A stretch of DNA of 46,919 bases from Pseudomonadota bacterium. Lineage in GTDB: Bacteria; Desulfobacterota; SM23-61. Under the pieces are notes generated by a model. The model saw only the letters and a program-made list of their open reading frames with translations, was not told the origin of the DNA and searched no databases. Where the stretch lies: NCBI GenBank assembly GCA_018819135.1, contig JAHJQK010000121.1, positions 1-46,919 on the forward strand. Reading direction: 5' to 3'. Positions 31,692 through 41,457 of the stretch are shown here, piece by piece. The position numbers were made by a program, and so were the translations under genes. Each line of letters begins with the position of its first letter. The first letter of the stretch is position 1.

Positions 31692-31980
31692 CCCTTCACT
31701 TTTTATAAGTTACGCATAACTGCTTATCCACCGGGCGAGAGAATCACCCTCGCGCCCGGTCCCGATTCCAGAGGTTCCTCCCGGGCTCGGGGTTCAGGAC
31801 TCTTCGCTTGGCATCATGAGGCGGTGGTCATTTCATTGATGGGGAGAGCGGGAATGACGCTCGCCTCATTCTGCAGAGACCATGCTTGCCCTTTTTAAGA
31901 AGACTTTCTCCCGGCCGATGCTGCCGGCGCTCATCGCCCCGAACCCCGAGCCACGAATAGAGATTTTTAAAAGTGAAGGG
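31692..31980. repeat. Nested inverted-repeat element (about 290 bp, MITE-like)
   Basis: CCCTTCACTTTT (31692-31703) pairs with AAAAGTGAAGGG (31969-31980). GGCTCGGGGTTC (31784-31795) pairs with GAACCCCGAGCC (31941-31952), and ATGAGGCG (31816-31823) with CGCCTCAT (31862-31869). No gene is evident in 31630-32320 beyond this element and the repeat that follows. Confidence 0.6.
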
Positions 31981-32020
31981 TGGCCAGCAATTGAAAATTA
32001 TCGATGGTAAAACGGGGAAA

Positions 32021-32176
32021 AATTAATTTAAATGTATAGGAACTTCCTTCTTGGACACGGATTCACCCCGTTGGATGTTTACTATCTTACAGGGTAAACA
32101 CAGATTATCAGGATAAACTAAAAAGAAAATAATGATCCGTTGTTATCTGCGCCAATCTGCGTCCTATTAAATTTAA
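32021..32176. repeat. GACGCAGAT/GTATAGGAA palindromic repeat, copy 3 (inverted orientation)
   Basis: The element opens AATTTAAATGTATAGGAACT, continues with TTGGACACGGAT, and ends with AATCTGCGTCCTATTAAATT. It is the longest member of the family and is oriented opposite to copies 1, 2 and 4. Confidence 0.7.
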
Positions 32177-32320
32177 AAAGTTTTAGGGGGGAATTCGGAA
32201 TTCCTTATGGACAGCCCTTTTTTTTTGTGGTAAAAATCCCTAAATTCATGATCAAACAAAAGGGCTCCAGGATCCTTTCCCTTGACCCCTTGAACCCTTT
32301 TTTTATACCGGGAGTATCAG

Positions 32321-33178
32321 GTGCTAAACCGCATAGGAATCATCGTCAAGCCTAACAAGCCAGACGCCATCACGTTAGCCGGCGAACTGGTTGGGTGGTT
32401 GAGCCAGCGGAATATCCAGGTTTACCTGGACGAGACTATTGCTCCAATGATTAACCACCCCTTTTCTTGCCCCCGTTCTGAAATCAGCCGCTGGATTGAC
32501 CTTCTCATCGTACTCGGAGGAGACGGCACCTTGCTAAGCGCGGTGCGGGCCATGGCAGGGGAAAACGTCCCGATCCTGGGGGTGAATTTGGGTGGGCTGG
32601 GTTTTTTGACCGAGATCACCCTCGAGGAACTCTACCCTGTTCTGGGACAAATCCTCGCCGGCAAGATGGAGACGGAGAAGCGCATGAAACTCTCGGCGAA
32701 TGTCCTGCGCCGGGGGGAACGGGTCGGCGAATATTCGGTGCTCAACGATGTAGTCATTAACAAGAGCGTACTGGCCCGGATCATTAACCTGCGCAACAGC
32801 ATTAATGGTGCCTACGTCACCACCTACCGCGGGGATGGGGTTATCATTTCTACCCCAACGGGGTCTACAGCTTATTCCCTCGCGGCCGGAGGGCCCATCG
32901 TATTCCCCTCCATGGATTCTATTCTGATCACGCCCATATGCCCGCATACCTTAACCAACCGGCCGCTTCTCATCTCTGATCAGGATACGGTGGAAATCAC
33001 CCTTGAATCTGAAGAAGGGGACGTGCGCCTGACCCTTGACGGCCAGATCGGATGCGACCTGCACCCTTTCGACCAGGTTGTTGTCACCAAGGCCAAGGAT
33101 TATGTTTTTTTCATCAAGTCCCCCTTTAAGGACTATTTCCAAGTTCTGAGGACAAAATTTAAATGGGGGGAACGCTGA
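32321..33178 (+). CDS. nadK: NAD kinase
   Basis: The 285-residue enzyme phosphorylates NAD to NADP with ATP or polyphosphate. The conserved GGDGT is at residues 66-70, followed by LGVNLGGLGFLTE. An LNDVV block stands where most family members have the NE/D motif, and TPTGSTAYSLAAGGP is near 172. The C-terminal beta sandwich has DGQIGCDL. The start is GTG 32321, with GGGAG 6 bases upstream. The recN gene follows after 23 bp on the same strand, a common nadK-recN pairing, so they are likely co-transcribed. Confidence 0.96.
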   Translation: MLNRIGIIVKPNKPDAITLAGELVGWLSQRNIQVYLDETIAPMINHPFSCPRSEISRWIDLLIVLGGDGTLLSAVRAMAGENVPILGVNLGGLGFLTEITLEELYPVLGQILAGKMETEKRMKLSANVLRRGERVGEYSVLNDVVINKSVLARIINLRNSINGAYVTTYRGDGVIISTPTGSTAYSLAAGGPIVFPSMDSILITPICPHTLTNRPLLISDQDTVEITLESEEGDVRLTLDGQIGCDLHPFDQVVVTKAKDYVFFIKSPFKDYFQVLRTKFKWGER

Positions 33179-33201
33179 TGACCAATCTGAAGAAGCTTTG
33201 A

Positions 33202-34920
33202 ATGCTGACCGAGCTGAACATCAAAAATTTCGCTATTATCGACCAGTTACGCTTGGAATTTGGACCGGGGTTCAACGTTCTCACCGGTGAGACCGGTGCC
33301 GGGAAATCCATCTTGGTAGACGCCCTCAACCTCCTCCTGGGGAGTCGCGCTTCTCCGGAGATGATTCGAACCGGTCAAGAAGAAGCTTCGGTAGAAGCTT
33401 TCTTTGACCTGGAAGACGCGGAAAATATAAAAATCTTGAGTAACTTACAACTGGACCCAGCCGAGGGGCTGTTAATCAAGCGCCTCATCCATCGCTCCGG
33501 AAAATCTCGCGCCTTTCTCAATGGCAACTCCATTACCCTTCATATGCTCGAAGAGCTGGGCGAAGAACTCATCAATATTTACGGCCAACACGAACATCAA
33601 CACTTTCTCCATCCCCAAAGACCCATTGATATTCTGGACCGTTCCGGTGGCCTCCTTGGTTGGCGCCAAGAATATCAAAAAGTCTATGACCAATGGATGA
33701 AGGCCACTTCCGAACTTGAAGAGTCGATCTCTAAGGAAAAGCAACGATCCGAGCGTCTGGAATTTCTGACCTTTCAATCAAAGGAAATTGCCAGGGCTAA
33801 CCTGAAACATCCCAAACCCGGTGAAGCGGACGAAGAGGAAGAGCTGATTGCCGAACGCGCCCGCTTGATTCACGCCGAAAAGCTTTACTCTATTGCTCAT
33901 CAAGGTAGCGAAGTTATTTACGCGGAAAGCGGATCGGTGGTCGAGCGCCTGAATTCCATTCGGCAGCGTCTGCGGGAGGGAACGAAAATGGATCCCTCTC
34001 TCAACTCTTTGGCATCCTTAATCGAATCGATCCTTTTTCAAGCGGAAGACGTGGCTTCCTCCCTACGTGCCTACCGCGAAAAAATCCATTTTGACCCCCG
34101 GCGCTTGGAAATCATCGAATCGCGCCTGGATGAGATCACGAAACTTAAAAAAAAATACGGTCCTTCGTTGGCAGAAATCCTGGCCCACCAAGAAAGGATC
34201 GACCAGGAAAAGAAAAGCCTGGAAGGCCTGGGGGAAAAAATTTCTGAGCTCCAAAAAAGCACCGCCGAGTTCTATGCCCGGGCTTTTTCTCAAGCGCAAG
34301 AACTCTCTTCGCAGAGGAAAAAGGTCGCGCAGGAGCTCGGCTCCAAAGTGGAGGTCGAACTCTCCACCCTGGGCATGAAAAAAGTTCGTTTTCAAATCGC
34401 GGTGGAAGAAGTCTTATCAGAAAAGGGAGAGCAAGGCCAAAATGTCTCTCCGCGATTGGATCAAAATGGAATGGACCGGGTACAATTTCTCATCTCCCCC
34501 AATCCGGGGGAAGACCTGAAAGCTCTGGCCAAGATCGCTTCCGGGGGAGAGCTCTCCCGAATTATGTTGGCCCTGAAACGGATCTTTGCCGAGGAAACCT
34601 GGATTAAGACCCTGGTCTTCGACGAGGTGGACGCGGGCATCGGAGGAGGAATTGCCGAAGTCGTGGGTCGCAAGCTTAAAGAAATTTCCCGGGAACATCA
34701 AGTTTTTTGTATAACCCACTTGGCCCCCATAGCCTCTTTTGCCGATACCCATTTCAAGGTGTTCAAAAGAATCCAGGGCGGAAGGACCGTCGTGGAAGTA
34801 AATCACCTACAAGGGGAAAACCGGGAACAGGAAATCGCTCGTATGCTGGGAGGAGTTAAAATTACGGAAAAAACCCTTGACCACGCCCGGGAAATGCTCA
34901 AAACTGCTCTTAAGAGGTAA
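33202..34920 (+). CDS. recN: DNA repair protein RecN
   Basis: This 572-residue SMC-like ATPase acts in double-strand-break repair. Walker A is GETGAGKS (residues 29-36), with the typical MLTELNIKNFAIID opening. The coiled-coil arms span about 150-380. The ABC signature is IASGGELSRIMLALK (near 440), and Walker B is TLVFDEVDAGIGGG (near 470). A DH-loop histidine is in CITHLAPIASFAD. Length matches the family (about 555-575). It is downstream of nadK and ends 37 bp before an acetyltransferase gene. Confidence 0.97.
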   Translation: MLTELNIKNFAIIDQLRLEFGPGFNVLTGETGAGKSILVDALNLLLGSRASPEMIRTGQEEASVEAFFDLEDAENIKILSNLQLDPAEGLLIKRLIHRSGKSRAFLNGNSITLHMLEELGEELINIYGQHEHQHFLHPQRPIDILDRSGGLLGWRQEYQKVYDQWMKATSELEESISKEKQRSERLEFLTFQSKEIARANLKHPKPGEADEEEELIAERARLIHAEKLYSIAHQGSEVIYAESGSVVERLNSIRQRLREGTKMDPSLNSLASLIESILFQAEDVASSLRAYREKIHFDPRRLEIIESRLDEITKLKKKYGPSLAEILAHQERIDQEKKSLEGLGEKISELQKSTAEFYARAFSQAQELSSQRKKVAQELGSKVEVELSTLGMKKVRFQIAVEEVLSEKGEQGQNVSPRLDQNGMDRVQFLISPNPGEDLKALAKIASGGELSRIMLALKRIFAEETWIKTLVFDEVDAGIGGGIAEVVGRKLKEISREHQVFCITHLAPIASFADTHFKVFKRIQGGRTVVEVNHLQGENREQEIARMLGGVKITEKTLDHAREMLKTALKR

Positions 34921-34957
34921 CAACCTTGCCCCCTCACGCCTTACGGTAATTACCAAC

Positions 34958-35416
34958 ATGACTATCCGCAAAGCAAAAATCTCCGATGTTCGGCAAATCC
35001 AGAAGCTGATCGAGCTTGCAGCTAAAAAAGGAGAGATGCTTTCCCGTTCCCTCAGTGAGCTTTATGACAATTTACGGGACTATTACGTTTACCAAGAGGA
35101 GGGCCAGGGGCAAATCCTCGGGACCTGTGCCATGCACATCTGTTGGGAAGACCTGGCTGAAATTCGCTCCCTGGTTGTGCGGGAAGAATATAATCGACAG
35201 GGCATCGGGACCAAGCTTATTGAGGCCTGCCTCGCTGAAGCTATCAGCCTCGGCCTTTACCGCATCTTTGCCTTAACGTACAAACCAGATTTTTTTCATA
35301 AGTTTGGGTTTAAAGTCGTGGATAAGAGCGCCCTCCCACATAAGATTTGGGCCGACTGTATCAAATGCGTGAAGTTTCCCGAATGCGACGAAATGGCGGT
35401 CCTCCTGGAGGTTTAA
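34958..35416 (+). CDS. GNAT acetyltransferase, short ArgA-like (N-acetylglutamate synthase)
   Basis: This 152-residue protein is a lone GNAT domain of the type that replaces the long ArgA in many bacteria. It would transfer acetyl from acetyl-CoA to glutamate at the start of arginine synthesis. The acetyl-CoA loop is VREEYNRQGIGTKLIEA (near residues 77-93). Family cues are LSRSLSELYDNLRDYYV, then CWEDLAEIRSL and FFHKFGFKVVDK, plus a C-terminal Cys pair (DCIKCVKFPEC). The ATG at 34958 is chosen because the frame upstream lies inside recN. argJ, the other acetyl-supplying gene of the pathway, lies 5 kb downstream. Confidence 0.85.
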   Translation: MTIRKAKISDVRQIQKLIELAAKKGEMLSRSLSELYDNLRDYYVYQEEGQGQILGTCAMHICWEDLAEIRSLVVREEYNRQGIGTKLIEACLAEAISLGLYRIFALTYKPDFFHKFGFKVVDKSALPHKIWADCIKCVKFPECDEMAVLLEV

Positions 35417-35484
35417 AAGTTTCCGGTCAATTTTGAAAAAATTAATATATTCAAATACTTTTAAAAAAATGGAAGAAAAAAGTC

Positions 35485-35513
35485 TTGACAGGAAAATGCC
35501 CTCGTGGTAAATG
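35485..35513 (+). promoter_or_regulatory. Promoter of the M23 peptidase gene
   Basis: TTGACA (35485-35490), a 17-base spacer and TAAATG (35508-35513). The transcript would have a leader of about 100 bases; nothing else is seen in 35417-35621. Confidence 0.55.
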
Positions 35514-35621
35514 AAACCACTTCAAAGAAAATATTTTAAGTGTTCATCCAGATCGTTCCCAATGGAAGGCTAACGCGGATATTTTTGGGTGTAGTCCGAA
35601 TTTTTTTCCGGGGGGTGAAGG

Positions 35622-36605
35622 TTGGTCAAAAAGGATTATACAATCCTGATTACTTCTCAAAAGGCCGCTAAAGTCAAAAAGTTTATCCTCTCTCCTCTGA
35701 CCTTAAAAATTGCGGCTGGGACCCTGGGAATTTTTATCATTATTTGTGGCTTTATGGTCTATCAATATGTGAACTTTAATAAAAAGGTGGTCGAACTTCA
35801 AGCCCTCCATATGGAAACCCATGCCCAAGAGGCAGAAATCCGCTCCCAGGAGGCCGAAATCCGATCTTTTAGGGGAAAAATCTCTTCTTTGGAAGAGCAA
35901 TTAGGAAAGCTCAAAGAGATGGAAAAACAGGTTGAGCAATACCTGAAAGAAGTTATCGAGCTGAAAAAAACAAAAAAAGTTACCCCGAAAGTTTTTAGGC
36001 AAAAGACCTCTTCTGTAAAAAAAGAAGATAGGGGGGAGCCCCTTATTGCCCGGGAGGAAGAGGTCTCCATTCTGGACAAGGAAAGAAATATACTGGTCAG
36101 CCGCCTGCACCATGACCTTTTGAACCTGCGTCAAGAATTTTTCCAGAGAGAAAAAAGCTTGAAGGAACTCCAGGAGTTCCTTCAAGCTCAAAAATCGTTT
36201 CTCTTAGCCACGCCTTCTCTATGGCCGGTATTAGGCCGGGTTTCTTCAAGATTTGGAGATACTCGTCTTTCCCCTTCTTCCGGGGGAACTCGTCCCCATA
36301 AAGGAATCGATATCTCTGCACCTTTGGGAACAATGGTTGTCGCCCCTGCAGATGGAGTTGTCAATTTCGCCGGACGTGAATCAGAATACGGACGGTTGAT
36401 TTGCCTCGAGCACGGCCATGGATATTCCACCATGTTCGGCCACCTGAAAGACCTTTTCGTCAAAACCGGGGAAAAAGTAATAAAAGGGCAGACGATCGGA
36501 ACCGTGGGCATGTCTGGCAACAGTACCGGACCTCACCTCCACTACGAAGTCCGCATCCATGGAAACCCCGTAAACCCAGCCCGCTATCTTAACCAAGCAA
36601 CATAA
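35622..36605 (+). CDS. M23-family peptidoglycan endopeptidase with coiled coil
   Basis: This 327-residue envelope protein has an N-terminal membrane helix at about residues 27-49 and a coiled coil at about 55-190. The coiled coil contains a short duplicated QEAEIRSQEAEIRS unit. The C-terminal LytM/M23 domain is at about 210-322. Zinc ligands are His in HKGIDISAPLG and the HLH of GPHLHYEV, with HGHGYSTMFGHL between them. It should cleave peptide cross-links, or regulate amidases if degenerate, but the metal ligands look intact. The start is TTG 35622 with a GGGGGG run 6 bases before it. secA follows after a terminator. Confidence 0.9.
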   Translation: MVKKDYTILITSQKAAKVKKFILSPLTLKIAAGTLGIFIIICGFMVYQYVNFNKKVVELQALHMETHAQEAEIRSQEAEIRSFRGKISSLEEQLGKLKEMEKQVEQYLKEVIELKKTKKVTPKVFRQKTSSVKKEDRGEPLIAREEEVSILDKERNILVSRLHHDLLNLRQEFFQREKSLKELQEFLQAQKSFLLATPSLWPVLGRVSSRFGDTRLSPSSGGTRPHKGIDISAPLGTMVVAPADGVVNFAGRESEYGRLICLEHGHGYSTMFGHLKDLFVKTGEKVIKGQTIGTVGMSGNSTGPHLHYEVRIHGNPVNPARYLNQAT

Positions 36606-36745
36606 TTCCATTGCCACCGCCCAGTTTTTATTAATGGGTTTCATCGTTAATAGTTCCAAGCTCAGGCGGGAGGCGCGCAGAACATATTCTCTCTTCCTCT
36701 GTTATTATAAATATGCTATTATATTGAACAGGTTTTAAGGTTCGA

Positions 36746-36780
36746 CCCCGATAAGCAAGTCTTTATCGGGGTTTTTGTTT
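36746..36780 (+). terminator. Rho-independent terminator
   Basis: CCCCGATAA (36746-36754) pairs with TTATCGGGG (36763-36771), followed by TTTTTGTTT. It ends the transcript of the M23 peptidase gene. The rest of 36606-36922 holds one CTCTGTGG repeat and no gene. Confidence 0.9.
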
Positions 36781-36881
36781 GGTCTTTTTTTTCACCCCAG
36801 AAGTTTCCGAGAAAGAATTGGTTGGAAAAGATTTCATCATGAATATAAAAATATTTAGGTCTGTAACTATCCAACCACTGG

Positions 36882-36902
36882 GTTCTCTGTGGACTCTGTG
36901 GC
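36882..36902. repeat. CCACAGAG-type repeat, partial
   Basis: GTTCTCTGTGGACTCTGTGGC matches one arm of the unit at 9328-9355 and lies just ahead of secA. Confidence 0.5.
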
Positions 36903-36922
36903 TCTTGGTGATAATATAAGAA

Positions 36923-39889
36923 ATGCTCCTCAATGCCCTCCAAAAAATATTCGGCAGTAAGAATGAGCGGGAGCTCAACCGTCTGAAACCTCTGATCAGG
37001 GCCATCAACGAACTGGAGCCAGAGGTAGCCCAGTTAAGCGACAGCCAGCTTCAGGCCAAAACCGCGGAGTTTCGCGAGCGCCTTGCCGGGGGGGAAACTC
37101 TTGCCGACCTACTGACCGAAGCCTTTGCCGTGGTCCGGGAAGTCGCTCGCCGCACTTTGGGCCAGCGCCATTTCGACGTCCAACTGGTGGGAGGCATAGT
37201 GCTCCACGAGGGGAAAATCGCCGAAATGAAGACCGGCGAAGGGAAAACTTTGGCGGCGACCCTGCCCGTATACTTAAACGCCCTTACCGGCAAGGGCGTC
37301 CATGTGGTTACGGTAAACGATTATCTGGCCAAGCGTGATGCGGCTTGGATGGGTGCCATTTACAATTTTCTGGACCTTGCGGTGGGCGTCATCGTCCATG
37401 AATTAGACGATCTGGAACGCCAACAAGCCTACCGCTGCGACATTACTTACGGCACGAACAATGAATTCGGCTTCGATTACTTGCGCGATAACATGAAGTT
37501 CCGTATTGAAGACATGGTCCAGCGGGAGCTGAATTACGCCATCGTGGACGAGGTCGATTCCATCCTTATCGATGAAGCCCGGACCCCGCTGATCATTTCC
37601 GGTCCGGTCGAGCAAATAGACGAAGGATACTATGAAGAGCTCAAGCCGATGGTCATCCGTCTGCACCAGAATCAAAGCCGCCTCATCCAGACCATTTTCG
37701 ATGAAGCCCTCCGACTTCTTGAAAAAGAACCAGAAAGCGAAGCCGTTATTGAACAACTCTTACTGGTTAAGCGCGGGGATCCGAAAAATCCTCGTTTCCT
37801 GGACCTCATAGCCGAAAAACCCGCCCTCAAGACCCGCATCGACCGCCTGGAGTCTTACCTTTCCGGTCAAAAAATACTCTCTCAATTTGATGACAAACTC
37901 TTCTGTGCCATTGATGAACGGTCGAACGCCGTGGAGTTGACGGAAAAAGGCTTAGAGCTTCTCTCCCGGGGACGGGCAGATGCCTTTGTTGTTCCTGCGC
38001 TGGAAGAAGGATATCAGGCCATCGATAGCAATGATCAATTAACCCCGCCCGAAAGAATCGAAGCCCGGCAAGCCCTGGAGAACCAGTACCGGCAGACTTC
38101 GGAACGTATCCACACCATCCACCAGCTCGTCAAAGCCCACTGGCTTTTCCAGAAAGACGTCAATTATGTGATCAAGGATGGCCAGGTGATCATCGTCGAC
38201 GAGTTCACCGGCCGGATGATGCCCGGACGCCGCTGGAGCGACGGCTTGCACCAGGCGATCGAAGCCAAGGAAGGAGTGAAGGTCGCGGAGGAGAATCAAA
38301 CCTTAGCGACGATCACCTTTCAAAACTACTTTCGCATGTACAAAAAGCTGGCCGGCATGACGGGTACGGCGGATACCGAGGCCCAGGAATTTAAAAAAAT
38401 CTACAAACTGGATGTTATGGTCATCCCCACCAATATGCCCATGATCCGCCAGGATTTCTCCGATGTCATCTACCGGACCCAGAGGGAGAAATACAAAGCC
38501 GTCGTGGAAGAAGTAAAAGAATGCCATCGCCTGGGTCAGCCCGTTCTGGTGGGGTCCATTTCCATTGAAAACTCCGAAAAACTCTCCCAGATGCTCAAGC
38601 AGGAGAAGATCCTCCATCAGGTCTTGAACGCCAAATACCACGAAACGGAAGCCAAAATCATTGCTCAGGCTGGGCGATTCGGTGCGCTCACCATTTCCAC
38701 CAACATGGCCGGCCGGGGCACGGATATTATGCTCGGCGGTAACCCCGAAATGTTGGCTCGCGAGGAAGCCTTGCGCCGCAAGGTGGATCTTTCCACAGAC
38801 CCAGGGGGCTTCCGGAAAATATTGGAGGAGATGCGTTCTCTCACCAGCCAGGAATACCGGAAAGTAATCGAAGCCGGCGGGCTGCATGTCCTGGGCACCG
38901 AACGCCATGAATCCCGGCGCATCGACAATCAACTCCGCGGCCGCTCCGGCCGACAGGGAGATCCGGGAACTTCCAGGTTCTACCTTTCCCTGGAAGATGA
39001 CCTACTGCGTATCTTCGGCTCCCAACGAATCTCGGGAGTCATGAGCCGGCTGGGGATGGAAGAAGGCCAGCCCATCGAACATTCCCTGATCAGCCGGGCG
39101 ATCGAGAACGCCCAGAAACGTGTGGAAGCCCACAACTTTGACATCCGCAAACACCTCCTGGAATACGACGACGTTATGAATAAACAACGGGAGGTGATTT
39201 ATGACCAGCGCAAAAGGGTTTTGGCCCAGGATGGCGTGGCCGAAGAAATCCAAGAGGTCAGCGCCGAGCTGGCCGAAGGAATCGTTGATCCCATTGCGGA
39301 TGAAAAAACCTATCCTGAGGAATGGGATTACCGCCGGTTGAACGAGTCCCTCATTCGCCTCTTTTCCTTCGGCCTCGGCATCCGACCTGAAGATACCCAG
39401 AATATGACGCGGGAGAAGCTTTGGGAAAAGGTCGCGGCCCAGGCCAAAGAAGTCTATAGGGAGAAAGGGGTCGAATTCGGCGCCGAAGCTATGGGCCACC
39501 TGGAAAAAGTAATCTACCTCCAGTCCATCGATACCCTATGGAAAGAACATTTGATGGCTATGGATCACCTGAAAGAAGGCATCGGCCTCAGAGGGTATGG
39601 GCAGCGCAACCCCCTCCAGGAATATCAGAAAGAAGGGTACGCGATGTTTATGGATCTGATTCAGCGTATCAAGGAGGAGACGATCCAAAAACTCTTCCGG
39701 GTCCAGATCGCCCATCCGCAGGAAGTTACGCAATTTGAGGCCGTCCGTAAGCATCCCCTCATCCTTAGCCGTGGAGAAGAGGTCGAGGAGAAACAGCAGC
39801 CGGTAAAGCGAGAGGGCAAAAAGGTGGGTCGTAATGATCCCTGCCCCTGTGGTAGCGGGAAAAAATATAAAAAATGCCATGGAAGATAA
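36923..39889 (+). CDS. secA: Preprotein translocase ATPase SecA
   Basis: The 988-residue motor drives proteins through the SecYEG channel. Walker A is MKTGEGKT (residues 102-109), and Walker B with [16 protein letters not shown] is near 207. The preprotein-binding domain lies between, and [20 protein letters not shown] is near 428. Nucleotide-binding domain 2 has [16 protein letters not shown], then [19 protein letters not shown]. The C-terminal zinc-binding tail is [14 protein letters not shown], which serves SecB or ribosome contact. It is longer than the E. coli protein (901), because of an insert of about 80 residues near 230-350. ATG 36923 has only a weak ribosome-binding site. Confidence 0.98.
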   Translation: MLLNALQKIFGSKNERELNRLKPLIRAINELEPEVAQLSDSQLQAKTAEFRERLAGGETLADLLTEAFAVVREVARRTLGQRHFDVQLVGGIVLHEGKIAEMKTGEGKTLAATLPVYLNALTGKGVHVVTVNDYLAKRDAAWMGAIYNFLDLAVGVIVHELDDLERQQAYRCDITYGTNNEFGFDYLRDNMKFRIEDMVQRELNYAIVDEVDSILIDEARTPLIISGPVEQIDEGYYEELKPMVIRLHQNQSRLIQTIFDEALRLLEKEPESEAVIEQLLLVKRGDPKNPRFLDLIAEKPALKTRIDRLESYLSGQKILSQFDDKLFCAIDERSNAVELTEKGLELLSRGRADAFVVPALEEGYQAIDSNDQLTPPERIEARQALENQYRQTSERIHTIHQLVKAHWLFQKDVNYVIKDGQVIIVDEFTGRMMPGRRWSDGLHQAIEAKEGVKVAEENQTLATITFQNYFRMYKKLAGMTGTADTEAQEFKKIYKLDVMVIPTNMPMIRQDFSDVIYRTQREKYKAVVEEVKECHRLGQPVLVGSISIENSEKLSQMLKQEKILHQVLNAKYHETEAKIIAQAGRFGALTISTNMAGRGTDIMLGGNPEMLAREEALRRKVDLSTDPGGFRKILEEMRSLTSQEYRKVIEAGGLHVLGTERHESRRIDNQLRGRSGRQGDPGTSRFYLSLEDDLLRIFGSQRISGVMSRLGMEEGQPIEHSLISRAIENAQKRVEAHNFDIRKHLLEYDDVMNKQREVIYDQRKRVLAQDGVAEEIQEVSAELAEGIVDPIADEKTYPEEWDYRRLNESLIRLFSFGLGIRPEDTQNMTREKLWEKVAAQAKEVYREKGVEFGAEAMGHLEKVIYLQSIDTLWKEHLMAMDHLKEGIGLRGYGQRNPLQEYQKEGYAMFMDLIQRIKEETIQKLFRVQIAHPQEVTQFEAVRKHPLILSRGEEVEEKQQPVKREGKKVGRNDPCPCGSGKKYKKCHGR

Positions 39890-39904
39890 AAAAAGCAAAG
39901 CGTT

Positions 39905-40028
39905 TAAATTAATTTGGACACAGATTTCCACAGATATTCACAGATATTTATTTATTTTTTTGCATTTAATATCCTGAAAATCTGTGTTCATCTGTGTCCA
40001 ATAAGGAAATTCCTATACAATTTAATTT
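39905..40028. repeat. GGACACAGAT/GTATAGGAA palindromic repeat, copy 4
   Basis: The element begins AAATTAATTTGGACACAGAT and ends ATCTGTGTCCAATAAGGAAA plus TTCCTATACAATTT. The GGACACAGAT and ATCTGTGTCC ends of the core are perfect inverted repeats, so a long hairpin can form between secA and argJ. Confidence 0.85.
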
Positions 40029-40072
40029 TTTTTCGCTATGCGCCATGCTCTTAGCGTATTTTAGGAGTTACC

Positions 40073-41278
40073 ATGAACAAAGACATCCCCCCCGATTTCA
40101 AGGTTCCCGGTTTCGTGGCTGCGGGCATATCTGCCGGGATTAAAAAAAACCGGGAGAAAGACCTGGCTCTTATATACTCTGCGGTGCCTTCCGTGGCTGC
40201 CGGGGTCTTCACTACCAACCGGGTAAAAGCAGCCCCTGTCCTCCTGTCGATGGAGCGGATCAAGGCGGGGCGCGCCCGGGCGATATTGATCAATTCCGGG
40301 TCTGCTAATGCCTGTACGGGAAAGCAGGGTCTGACCGACGGTCGACGCCTTTCCCGGTTGATTGCTTCTTCTCTGAAAACGAGTCCGGGAAATGTTCTCC
40401 TGGCCTCTACCGGCGTAATCGGGAAACCCTTACCCATGCATTTAATCGAAGAAAATCTTCCCTGCCTCTTATCCTCCCTAACACCAGACGGCCTGGGGGA
40501 TGCTGCCCGGGCCATTGTGACTACCGACACCTTCCCCAAAGCGGTGATTCTCCGCCAACAAGTGAATGGGCGGGAAATCACCCTGGCCGGGATCGCCAAG
40601 GGAGCTGGGATGATTAGCCCGCAGATGGCTACTCTTCTTTCTTTTGTTGTCACCGACGCTTCTATTTCCCTAAAAGCGTTGCGCCAATCCTTAAAAGAAG
40701 GCGTGCAGGAATCTTTCAATCGGGTGATCGTCGACGGAGATATGAGTACCAATGACACTCTCCTGATCCTGGCCAACGGGGAAGCAAGAAACCGAGAGAT
40801 AATTTTCGGTACCCCCGGTTATAAGAAATTCGCCTTTTTTTTGCATGAACTGTTATTCTCTTTAGCCCAAAAAATCGCCAGCGATGGGGAGGGAGCAACC
40901 AAATTGGTCGCCATCGCCGTGGAGGGGGCCCGCACCGCATCCGAAGCCGAGCGAGTCGCCCGCGCTGTGGCCACCTCCCCCCTGGTCAAGACCGCTTTCT
41001 TCGGAGAGGATGCGAACTGGGGAAGAATCCTCTGCGCCACGGGTTACTCGGGCGCCCCCATTGACCCGAATAAAATCGATGTCTATTTCGACAACGTGGC
41101 CATCGTCCGACGCGGCCAAGGCGCGGGTCCTGCAACGGAAGAACAAGCGACCGCGGTGATGAAAAAGAAGGAATACACGGTTCGTATCAACCTTAACCGC
41201 GGGAAGAAAAAAACTTCCTTTTTTACCACGGACTTTTCTTTGGATTACGTCAAAATCAACGCTTCCTACCGAAGCTGA
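40073..41278 (+). CDS. argJ: Bifunctional ornithine acetyltransferase/N-acetylglutamate synthase
   Basis: The 401-residue enzyme moves the acetyl group from N-acetylornithine to glutamate in the cyclic arginine pathway. It self-cleaves before a nucleophilic Thr. That residue is Thr187 in GAGMISPQMATLLSF, where most members have MATM. Other signatures are SGSANACTG (near 75), STGVIGKPLP (near 112), RVIVDGDMSTNDT (near 223) and EGATKLVAI (near 276). Whether it also uses acetyl-CoA cannot be judged. The ATG at 40073 is preceded by AGGAG. With the ArgA-like gene at 34958 it marks an arginine-synthesis region. Confidence 0.96.
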   Translation: MNKDIPPDFKVPGFVAAGISAGIKKNREKDLALIYSAVPSVAAGVFTTNRVKAAPVLLSMERIKAGRARAILINSGSANACTGKQGLTDGRRLSRLIASSLKTSPGNVLLASTGVIGKPLPMHLIEENLPCLLSSLTPDGLGDAARAIVTTDTFPKAVILRQQVNGREITLAGIAKGAGMISPQMATLLSFVVTDASISLKALRQSLKEGVQESFNRVIVDGDMSTNDTLLILANGEARNREIIFGTPGYKKFAFFLHELLFSLAQKIASDGEGATKLVAIAVEGARTASEAERVARAVATSPLVKTAFFGEDANWGRILCATGYSGAPIDPNKIDVYFDNVAIVRRGQGAGPATEEQATAVMKKKEYTVRINLNRGKKKTSFFTTDFSLDYVKINASYRS

Positions 41279-41323
41279 AATTGAATCCCCGCATCCTTGG
41301 CCCCGGTTGTATAGAGATTTTGC

Positions 41324-41351
41324 TTGAAACAATAGTTTAGAATGTTATAAT
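41324..41351 (+). promoter_or_regulatory. Promoter of the rpsB operon
   Basis: TTGAAA (41324-41329), a 16-base spacer and TATAAT (41346-41351). The leader of about 100 bases contains G+C-rich inverted stretches near 41380-41415 that could be the autoregulatory S2 site; this is not proven. Confidence 0.75.
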
Positions 41352-41457
41352 AAAAAATTCAAAACACACGTTTTCCCGTCGGCGCCAGGGTGTCCGCAGG
41401 TGGCGGATTGCACGCCGGAACAAGGAAAGCGGAGGACAAACCCAGGAGGAAAATTAT

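Noticed and set aside
38303..38932. Long minus-strand ORF inside secA
   Set aside because: It lies fully antisense to a highly conserved secA segment and has no recognisable domain; G+C-rich shadow ORFs are expected there.
40051..40776. Minus-strand 241-codon ORF inside argJ
   Set aside because: It is Arg/Pro-rich and antisense to a conserved gene, with no domain.
41380..41457. Riboswitch in the rpsB leader
   Set aside because: Some inverted G+C-rich stretches exist, but I could not match them to a known structure. An S2-binding leader is possible but unsupported.
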